Part shown: piece after piece, positions 1-5,140 of the stretch
Layout: every line of letters begins with the position of its first letter
Position numbering within the stretch: position 1 is the first letter of the stretch
Source of the DNA: Akkermansiaceae bacterium UBA1315
GTDB lineage: Bacteria; Verrucomicrobiota; Verrucomicrobiia; Verrucomicrobiales; Akkermansiaceae
Reading direction: 5' to 3'
DNA: 8,676 bases
Assembly: GCA_002307065.1 (NCBI GenBank)
Contig: DBTN01000032.1
Span: forward strand, 1-8,676
Notes under the pieces: generated by a model
Databases searched by the model: none
The model's input: only the letters and a program-made list of their open reading frames with translations
Told to the model about the DNA's origin: nothing
Program-made: the position numbers and the translations under genes

Positions 1-184
1 ATTAACTTTTTGCAGATTTTTCAAACCTCCAACACAACTCACTGATTACAAGTGATCTTTTCGTCACATTTTTTTCGCATTTCTAACAGACGCTGCCCAA
101 ATCCCCCCTTTTCCCAACCCCCTATTTACAATTTTACCCCCCCAAAAGGCCGTTTCAGCGGATTTCGAACCCTGATTTGACGCT
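1..184. other. Intergenic region with no recognisable gene
   Basis: I see no coding sequence here. The stretch has several homopolymer runs, including seven T near 68-75 and seven C near 137-144, and is more AT-rich in its first 100 bases than the genes that follow. It lies downstream of the decayed reductase, and may hold the regulatory region or 3' end of a gene beyond the left edge. No convincing hairpin terminator or promoter could be picked out by eye. Confidence 0.5.
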
Positions 185-1223
185 TTAGGAAATGGCCGGT
201 GGATTGCGCTCCCCAAACTGCAGCAGATGCCAACACTCTTAAGCTAAGGTCTTTATACGCACGTCATCGAGTTTTGGCACTTGTTCCGGGGTGAGATTCC
301 AACCCACGGCTTCGATATTCTGCCTGAGTTGCTGCGCATTTCTGGCACCGATGATGACGGTTGAAACCGATGGGCGCTGTAACACCCAGTTCAGAGCGAC
401 CTGCGCAACCGACTCCCCAGATTCGGCAACAATCTCGTCGAGTGCGTCCATCACCTGATAGAGTAATTCCGCTAGAACCTGCGGTCCGCCGCTTGCAGTT
501 GTCGCATTGCTGAGCCGAGTCGATTCAGGAGCCAGCTTCCCGCGCCGGAGTTCCCGGTCAATCTCCCCCAGCCTAGCGGACTCCACACCACCGCCCCACT
601 TTTTGATCGAGCGCCAACGGCATCAACTCCGATTCATAGACCCGACCCACCAAAGAATAGCAGGCCTGACGGGCGACATATCATGGATAGCCATACCGGT
701 CTGATCCCGCGAGCGACTTCATCAGATGCCATCCGGAAAAATTCGAACATCCCACGTAGCGGATTTTCCCCCGCGTACGAGTCCGTCCAAGGTGCTCAAA
801 CCTCTTCGACCAGCGTCAGCGCATCAAATCCGTGGAATTGAACAAATCGACATAGTCCGTCCCCAACCGCCTCAGGCTGTCCTCAACACTTCGGATCAAA
901 TGAAACCGCGAAGATCCCACCCGATTCGGCCCATCGCCCATCGCGAAGGTTCCTTTGGTCGAAATGAGCACCTGATCGCGCCTTCTCTTGAGGACTTTCC
1001 CTAAAGTCTCCTCCGCCAAGCCTGATGAATAAGCGTCAGCGGAATCGAACATTGAAAGTCCCGCCTCCACACAAATGTCGACCAATCGAGTCGCCTCCTT
1101 CACGTCGCTGCTTCCGAAGCCTTTGAAAAACTCGTTGCCGCTCCCCAAAAGTTCCGGTTCCCAAAGCCAGTATGGGCACCTTTAAGCCCGATCCGCCAAG
1201 CTGCCGATGTTCCTTAAAAGCAT
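185..1223 (-). pseudogene. Aldo/keto reductase pseudogene (multiple frameshifts and stops)
   Basis: Pieces of one aldo/keto reductase can be read in order on the minus strand but in changing frames. They start with RQLGGSGLKVPILALGTGTFG (about 1145-1209), then GNEFFKGFGSSDVKEATRLVD, FDSADAYS, LISTKGTF and LRRLGTDYVDLF (816-1148). Next come FHGFDALTLVEE (about 806-840), GKIRYVGCSNFSGWHLMKSL (about 700-765), YSLVGRVYESELMPLALDQKVG (about 600-670), VVWSPLGWGRLTG, and finally ALNWVLQRPSVSTVIIGARN (239-586). The catalytic Asp, Tyr, Lys and His of the family are all still visible. Frameshifts lie near 1141-1152, 838-846, 795-805, 763-772, 593-600 and 550-556. A TGA at 681-683 replaces a likely Arg codon, and a TAA at 239-241 precedes a conserved tail (WHLLQFGERNPPAI) that ends at the TAA at 185-187. 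The ATG at 1221-1223 is out of frame with the first conserved block. An intact copy would be a soluble NADPH-dependent oxidoreductase of unknown substrate. This one cannot make it. Confidence 0.9.
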
Positions 1224-1347
1224 TCCTCCATTAGCACAAAAAAGAGAGCGCCGCAAATTTGTGTAACCATCCGCACGATTTCCTCATTCGGAAGTATGAA
1301 GGCCCGCGATCCTCGAGCCTTGCTGAAATCAAATCATATCAATCATC
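1224..1347 (+). promoter_or_regulatory. Upstream region of the repeat-protein/sigma cluster
   Basis: This short gap separates the decayed reductase from the plus-strand cluster, so the cluster promoter most likely lies here. GTAACC at 1263-1268 resembles the AAC-containing -35 element of ECF sigma promoters, but I see no clear matching -10 element, so this is only a suggestion. No Shine-Dalgarno sequence precedes the ATG at 1348. An ATG at 1296 opens a different frame that is not coding-like. Confidence 0.3.
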
Positions 1348-1716
1348 ATGAAAACCACCCCCCTCATCGCCCTCGCATTGTTGCTCCCACTCAGCCTCCA
1401 AGCCGAGGTAAGCCGCACCCGCACCGTCACCGGTCCAAATGGAAACACCGGTATGCGAAATGTCACCGGCAGTTACACCGAAGGCAGCGGCTACACCCGC
1501 AACACCACGACCACCGGTCCCCATGGTGAAACCGCCCAGTCCAGCCGTACCGTTACCGGCGCACCTCACGGTCGCAATGTCCAAAGCACCGTCACCGGAC
1601 CAAATGGTCAGTCCGCCAGCTCCAATGTTTACAAAGGCCGCAATGGGCACATCACCGGTGGCAGCGTCACCGGCCCCCAAGGAAATACCCGCCGCTTTTT
1701 CCGAGTTCATCGCTAA
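1348..1716 (+). CDS. Small secreted VTGPNG-repeat protein
   Basis: The 122-residue protein starts with a clear signal peptide (K2, hydrophobic core 5-17, likely cleavage after LQA at 17-19). The mature part is a low-complexity, Thr/Gly/Asn-rich chain of imperfect repeats: VTGPNG (27-32), VTGSYTEG (39-46), TTGPHGE (55-61), TVTGAPHG (68-75), TVTGPNGQ (81-88) and SVTGPQGN (106-113). It has no cysteine and a basic tail (RRFFRVHR). I know no enzymatic family with this pattern; the repeats suggest an extended or beta-rich exported protein. Only 11 bases separate it from the next gene, which is also exported, so the two are probably co-transcribed. A function in the envelope-stress output of the downstream sigma factor is inference. 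The repeats are also visible in the DNA as recurring ACCGTCACCGG-like units. Other frames over this stretch are shadows. Confidence 0.8.
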   Translation: MKTTPLIALALLLPLSLQAEVSRTRTVTGPNGNTGMRNVTGSYTEGSGYTRNTTTTGPHGETAQSSRTVTGAPHGRNVQSTVTGPNGQSASSNVYKGRNGHITGGSVTGPQGNTRRFFRVHR

Positions 1717-1727
1717 CTGCCCCCGCC

Positions 1728-2186
1728 ATGAAATTCACCATTCCATCCATCGCCACCCTATCCCTCGCGATCGCTCTCTCGATTCTCCCTCAGACGTCAT
1801 CAGCCGCTCCTGAGGAAAGAACCCGCGAAGTCTTTATCGAAAAACTCAAATCCCTCCGCTCTGACCTCGACCTCAGCAGCGACCAAAAAGACAAAATCCG
1901 GTCCATCATCAAAAGCCACCAAGCCAACCTCAAAGCCCAATGGTCCTCCGGAAAAGCCGCTCGCGAATCGATGAAAAAGGCCAACCTCAACCACGGACCC
2001 GATTCCGCCGAAACCCGAGCCGCCGCCGATGCCATTGGAACGATCGCCCGCAACCGGTCTCTGCTTTTGGCAAAAATCGCCACCGAAGTCCGACCGGTTC
2101 TCAACCCCGAGCAATTGGAAAAATTCGAAAAAGCCCGGCTCGAATTCGATTCGTTGATCGAAACGAAACTCGATTCCGCTCGGTAA
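1728..2186 (+). CDS. Secreted Spy/CpxP-like (LTXXQ) periplasmic protein
   Basis: This is a 152-residue exported protein with a signal peptide at residues 1-26 (likely cleavage in TSSA/APEE). The mature chain is almost entirely charged helix and carries two copies of the degenerate LTXXQ-type motif: LDLSSDQKDKI (47-57) and LNPEQLEKFEKA (125-136). That arrangement and length fit the Spy/CpxP superfamily of periplasmic ATP-independent chaperones and stress sensors. Many relatives bind unfolded proteins or metals, but specific ligands cannot be read from this sequence. It follows the repeat protein by 11 bases and precedes the ECF sigma gene by 55 bases. A soluble Spy-like protein here and a membrane-anchored one at the cluster end suggest separate effector and sensor roles. 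There is no Shine-Dalgarno sequence; the start is chosen because the signal peptide begins exactly there. Confidence 0.85.
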   Translation: MKFTIPSIATLSLAIALSILPQTSSAAPEERTREVFIEKLKSLRSDLDLSSDQKDKIRSIIKSHQANLKAQWSSGKAARESMKKANLNHGPDSAETRAAADAIGTIARNRSLLLAKIATEVRPVLNPEQLEKFEKARLEFDSLIETKLDSAR

Positions 2187-2198
2187 TCTGCCAATCTT

Positions 2199-2229
2199 CC
2201 GGCGGCATCGTTCAACCGATCGCCGCCGG
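2199..2229 (+). promoter_or_regulatory. GC-rich hairpin in the sigma gene leader
   Basis: Left arm CCGGCGGC (2199-2206) pairs perfectly with GCCGCCGG (2222-2229). The inner bases ATCG (2207-2210) and CGAT (2217-2220) extend the stem after one bulged C (2221). The apical loop is TTCAAC. The right arm ends inside GGAG (2228-2231), the only plausible ribosome-binding sequence for the sigma gene at 2242. A short T run (2235-2239) follows. It could be an attenuator or weak terminator between the Spy-like gene and the sigma gene, a translational gate, or an mRNA stability element. Confidence 0.55.
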
Positions 2230-2241
2230 AGCGATTTTTCC

Positions 2242-2823
2242 ATGACCTCTCCAGACGCCACGGAATTCCCCGATCCGGATCTTCCATTCATCCAGCTCGC
2301 CCAATCAGGCGATCTCGATGCGTTCGACGCCATCGTCCTGAGGCATCAGTCGCTCATCGCCGCAATCCTCCATCGATTCACCAAAACCCCATCCGACCTT
2401 GAAGATCTCGTTCAGGAAACCTTCGTGAAAGCCTGGCAAGCACTGCCCGACTGGCGCCCGGATCGACCGTTCCTTCACTGGCTCAAACGCATCGCCGTCC
2501 GTACGGGACTGGAATACTGCCGTCGTCAAAAACGTTCACCGCTCGCCTTCGCCATCGATTTCACCTCCGCCGGCCCGCTGATGGCCGATGAGGAAAAAAC
2601 GGATTCCCAACTCGCCCTCCAGGAAGCCCGCTCTCTTCTCTCTTATCTACCTGCCGAAGATCAAACTCTCCTCACGCTCCTGCACCTCCACGGAATGACG
2701 ATGGACGAAATCGCCGCTCACTTTCATTGGAGCCGTGCCAATGCGAAAATCAAAGCCTTCCGCGCCCGTCACCGCCTCCGCAAAATCCTCACCCGCCATG
2801 GATACTCCGCCGAATCCGCCTAA
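2242..2823 (+). CDS. ECF-family RNA polymerase sigma factor
   Basis: This 193-residue protein has the two-domain layout of ECF (group 4) sigma factors. Sigma region 2 spans about residues 17-97, with the region 2.2 core-binding motif DLVQETFVKAW (55-65) and a region 2.3-2.4 helix FLHWLKRIAVRTGLEYCRR (77-95) that should read the -10 element. After a linker, sigma region 4 spans about 126-184. Its helix-turn-helix (MTMDEIAAHFHWSRANAKIKAF, 152-173, then basic RARHRLRKIL) should contact the -35 element. Length is close to CnrH (about 190 residues). The weak GGAG at 2228-2231 is followed by an 11-base spacer. The 3' end overlaps the next gene by 26 bases, which implies translational coupling with its likely anti-sigma factor. 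It probably directs RNA polymerase to its own cluster and to envelope or metal-stress genes. The target signal is inferred from neighbours only. Confidence 0.93.
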   Translation: MTSPDATEFPDPDLPFIQLAQSGDLDAFDAIVLRHQSLIAAILHRFTKTPSDLEDLVQETFVKAWQALPDWRPDRPFLHWLKRIAVRTGLEYCRRQKRSPLAFAIDFTSAGPLMADEEKTDSQLALQEARSLLSYLPAEDQTLLTLLHLHGMTMDEIAAHFHWSRANAKIKAFRARHRLRKILTRHGYSAESA

Positions 2824-3088
2824 AAACTGGAACGATCTGATCACCCGCGCCCGATCCGCCCAAGCTCCGGACATCGATGTCCGTCACTCCGTGCGAAACA
2901 CGATCGCATCGCTGCGCCACGCTCGCCCGGTTCCCACCGCACTCACCCACCTTTCGTTTCAAGGAAGCCGGTCTTGGCTCGTCGGCTCGCTCGCGGCTCT
3001 CGCCATGCTGGCGATCACCTCCGCGTATCTTGGTCTGCAAGCCACCTCGGAACTCTCGCTCGCCCTCAGTCTCAGCAGTGCTTTCTAA
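2798..3088 (+). CDS. Small single-span membrane protein, probable anti-sigma factor
   Basis: The protein is 96 residues with a proline-rich start (MDTPPNPPKNWNDLI). A cytoplasmic-looking, Arg/His-rich region runs to about residue 58, and one transmembrane segment follows at about 59-82 (WLVGSLAALAMLAITSAYLGL). A short tail SELSLALSLSSAF would lie in the periplasm. I start it at the ATG at 2798-2800, which overlaps the end of the sigma gene by 26 bases. An upstream in-frame ATG would run far back inside the sigma gene and is unlikely. I see no zinc-binding HxxxCxxC anti-sigma motif. In size, topology and position it resembles CnrY, the 95-residue membrane anti-sigma factor that holds CnrH through a short cytoplasmic helix. 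The anti-sigma role is inferred; sequence similarity to CnrY is not evident by eye. Confidence 0.8.
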   Translation: MDTPPNPPKNWNDLITRARSAQAPDIDVRHSVRNTIASLRHARPVPTALTHLSFQGSRSWLVGSLAALAMLAITSAYLGLQATSELSLALSLSSAF

Positions 3089-3097
3089 TTTCCCGCT

Positions 3098-3547
3098 ATG
3101 ATTCCCGAACCTTCACCCCCACCCACCTCTTCACGCCGCGGCCTCGGCAAGGCCATCCTCCTTCTCTTCGGCGTTTTTCTCCTCGGAAATCTGACCGGCA
3201 TCGGCGGTTCGATCGTGGTCATCCTCAAGCGATTCCAGGAAAACGTCCGTCATCCAGAACTCATCACCGGCCCGACTTCCCGGTTTCTCCATCGCACCGA
3301 AAGCCAGCTCACTCAAGAACTGCACCTCACCCCCGCCGAACAGTTACAAGTCCGCGCCGAACTTCAAAAAACCCGCGATCAAATCATCGACATCCGCCTT
3401 CGTCGATCTGAGGAAATGCGACAGCTCACCCGAGAAACCATCGATCGAATCGCCGCAAACCTCCCTCCGGAAAAACAAGCCGGTCTCCGCAAACACGCCC
3501 AAAAACAATTCGCTCCTTGGGGACTGCTCGAAAAAAATTCCGATTAA
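3098..3547 (+). CDS. Membrane-anchored Spy/CnrX-like periplasmic sensor
   Basis: The 149-residue protein has a Pro-rich, Arg-containing N-tail (1-17), one transmembrane anchor (about 18-43) and a helical periplasmic domain. The domain carries LHLTPAEQ (75-82) and LPPEKQAGL (122-130), the paired LTXXQ-like motifs of the Spy/CpxP/CnrX superfamily. Length and topology match CnrX (about 148 residues), the Ni/Co sensor that controls CnrY-CnrH. Candidate metal ligands are H52, H65, H76, M107 and H133, but the exact CnrX ligand spacing is not reproduced, so metal sensing is uncertain. Alternatively it could sense misfolded envelope protein. It begins 9 bases after the small membrane protein with no Shine-Dalgarno sequence. 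It would hand the signal to the anti-sigma factor at the membrane and is the last gene of the cluster. Its TAA shares bases with the stop codon of the converging transporter gene. Confidence 0.85.
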   Translation: MIPEPSPPPTSSRRGLGKAILLLFGVFLLGNLTGIGGSIVVILKRFQENVRHPELITGPTSRFLHRTESQLTQELHLTPAEQLQVRAELQKTRDQIIDIRLRRSEEMRQLTRETIDRIAANLPPEKQAGLRKHAQKQFAPWGLLEKNSD

Positions 3548-4743
3548 ACCCGTGGCCGGTTCAACGTCGGTGCCAGCCACGTGACCCATAAACTCGTCAC
3601 GATCAACAACGCCAACGCCCCGCGCAGCCCCATCAGCTCCGCCGCGAATCCAATCACCGGCGGTCCGATCAAAAACCCGAAATACCCCATCGTCGTCACC
3701 GACGCCAGCGCCACCCCGGTTTTCACCCCCGGCGTCCTTCCGGCTGCGCCAAAAACCAGCGGCACCACCGTCGAGTAGCCCGCGCCCACCATCATAAATC
3801 CCAACACCGACAGCCACGGCGAAACGCTCACCAATGCCAACGCCAGCCCGGCCGCTGCGATCCATCCGCTCGCCCGAACCATTCCCTCGTCACTGAACGT
3901 TTCCGACAACCGGTCACCCAGAAGTCGCCCGACCGCCATCGAAATCGAAAATGCAGCGTATCCCGCCGCCGCGATCGCTTCGCTGGAGCCCAGAATTTTG
4001 TGCAAATAGACCCCGGTCCAATCGGCCATCGCCCCCTCGCCCATGAGCACAATCACCGCGACGATTCCCAGCGGAATCAAAGACTTGGGTGGAAGTCGAA
4101 AAGTCCGCCCTTCAGCACTCGCAACGCTTTTCACTCGGTCCACGCCCTGAAGCAAACGCCTGCCCGCCCACCATCCGACCAAACCCATCGCCATCCCCAT
4201 GGCCACGAAATGCGTGATCGGGGCGATCTTTCCCCACGCCAGTAGTGCACCCATCGCCGCTCCCGCCAAGCCGCCGATACTAAACATCGCGTGAAACGAA
4301 GCCATCACCGGTTTCCGACAACGTTCTGCGACCGCGACCGCCTGAGCGTTCATCGCCACGTCCAGCCCACCATGAGTCGCACCGAAAAAAAACAAACCCA
4401 CCACCAGCGCCCAAAAATTCGGAGCCACCGCCAACATTGGCAATGCGACGCAGTAGGGCACCAGCAGCCATTTCAGTAAATTTTCACTTCCCACTCGCGA
4501 GATCAACAAACCCGCGATCGGCATCGTCACCACCGCACCGCCCGCACCCGCCAGCAATCCCAATCCCAAGGTTCCGTGGCTGAGATGGAGATTATCCTGA
4601 ATCAGCGGAATCCGTGAAACCCACGACGCAAACAAAAATCCATTCAGGAAAAAGAACCCGCTCACTGCCCACCGAGCCTGACCCGAATGAAAAGATTTTC
4701 GTTCCATTCCCAAACCGGTCGTATCTGAAGCATCGCCTTCCAT
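3544..4743 (-). CDS. YbjJ-like MFS transporter
   Basis: This 399-residue polytopic membrane protein has about 12 hydrophobic spans and a central basic loop (about 195-222), the usual two-bundle MFS layout. Family-typical blocks are ASWVSRIPLIQ (39-49), HGGLDVAMNAQAV (124-136), SFHAMFSIGGLAGAAMG (149-165), GEGAMADWTGVYL (235-247), GRLLGDRL (272-279) and GYFGFLIGPPVIGF (353-366). These match the YbjJ-like branch of MFS proteins. Substrate is unknown for most members; sugar or drug export are common guesses and neither can be chosen here. The start at 4743 has no good Shine-Dalgarno sequence. A second Met at residue 13 is an alternative start that would lose only a polar leader. It is transcribed toward the sensor gene and the two stop codons overlap (3544-3547), with no room for a terminator between them. 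It follows a terminator, so it is likely transcribed from its own promoter. Confidence 0.93.
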   Translation of the reverse strand: MEGDASDTTGLGMERKSFHSGQARWAVSGFFFLNGFLFASWVSRIPLIQDNLHLSHGTLGLGLLAGAGGAVVTMPIAGLLISRVGSENLLKWLLVPYCVALPMLAVAPNFWALVVGLFFFGATHGGLDVAMNAQAVAVAERCRKPVMASFHAMFSIGGLAGAAMGALLAWGKIAPITHFVAMGMAMGLVGWWAGRRLLQGVDRVKSVASAEGRTFRLPPKSLIPLGIVAVIVLMGEGAMADWTGVYLHKILGSSEAIAAAGYAAFSISMAVGRLLGDRLSETFSDEGMVRASGWIAAAGLALALVSVSPWLSVLGFMMVGAGYSTVVPLVFGAAGRTPGVKTGVALASVTTMGYFGFLIGPPVIGFAAELMGLRGALALLIVTSLWVTWLAPTLNRPRV

Positions 4744-4782
4744 CTGATATTCGAAGTTTCGACCTTCGCCCGCTCAAGGTAA

Positions 4783-4812
4783 AATAGATCGACGGATTTC
4801 CTCGTATCTCAA
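4783..4812 (-). promoter_or_regulatory. Possible sigma70-type promoter for the MFS gene
   Basis: Read on the minus strand, TTGAGA (4812-4807) is followed after 18 bases by TCTATT (4788-4783), one and two mismatches from the sigma70 consensus. This places transcription start about 35-40 bases before the MFS start codon and just downstream of the minus-strand terminator. The match is moderate and such boxes occur by chance. Confidence 0.3.
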
Positions 4813-4815
4813 AAC

Positions 4816-4852
4816 AAAGAACCGGCTGATTCCGATCAGCCGGTTCTTTTTT
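4816..4852 (-). terminator. Strong Rho-independent terminator, probably bidirectional
   Basis: AAAGAACCGGCTGAT (4816-4830) and ATCAGCCGGTTCTTT (4835-4849) form a perfect 15-bp stem around a TCCG tetraloop. On the plus strand it runs into six T (4847-4852); on the minus strand it runs into TTTGTTTT. It ends the small membrane protein gene that stops at 4872 on the minus strand and insulates the transporter gene. No plus-strand gene directly upstream needs it. Confidence 0.92.
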
Positions 4853-4871
4853 GCGAATTTGCAAAACTCGA

Positions 4872-5012
4872 TCACGTACAACCGCGAATCAGGAAAAAGA
4901 TAATAAGAAGCGGAACCGGGATCCCGATCAGCCAAAGAAACAGCCAACCGATCGCACCACGTTCGGTTTTCAAAGGCTGGAGACGTTCCGAAAGACGTAG
5001 GTTTGTTTTCAT
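4872..5012 (-). CDS. 46-residue single-span membrane protein
   Basis: From the ATG at 5010-5012 the gene encodes a 46-residue protein. It has a basic, polar first half (MKTNLRLSERLQPLKTERGA) and one long hydrophobic segment GWLFLWLIGIPVPLLIIFFL, then RGCT at the end. The block GWLFLWLIGIPxPxLLxxFLxRGCT resembles a widespread uncharacterised small membrane protein in many bacteria. I recall no assigned function. Topology rules would keep the basic N-half in the cytoplasm. The gene stands alone, 128 bases from the end of rapA, and a strong terminator follows 20 bases after its stop, which supports it as a real transcribed unit. Longer in-frame starts reach back to 5090 but add a sequence with no membrane-protein character. 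There is no clear Shine-Dalgarno sequence. Confidence 0.75.
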   Translation of the reverse strand: MKTNLRLSERLQPLKTERGAIGWLFLWLIGIPVPLLIIFFLIRGCT

Positions 5013-5140
5013 AACAAATCGAGAATCGCACGCATCATGCCACCGCAAGTGATCGCGTGGAATCGTTGGTATATCCCAAAAACTCCTCATCTATCCAAAA
5101 CTCTATCCGGCATATTGCATGATTCGCTTGCAGACTGCGC

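Noticed and set aside
1263..1290. ECF-type promoter (GTAACC plus a -10) before the cluster
   Set aside because: Only the -35-like half can be seen; no convincing -10 at 15-17 bases and no second copy in the window to compare with.
1339..1710. Minus-strand and second plus-strand open frames across the repeat-protein gene
   Set aside because: They are shadows produced by the repeats; they have no signal peptide, family motifs or sensible composition, while the 1348 frame has a clean signal peptide.
1790..2333. Two long minus-strand open frames opposite the Spy-like gene
   Set aside because: Arg/Ser/Gly-rich, motif-free translations opposite a gene with a signal peptide and LTXXQ-like motifs.
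5100..5140. Terminator after rapA from the GCATATTGCATG palindrome
   Set aside because: The symmetry is short and AT-rich and no T run follows on the minus strand.
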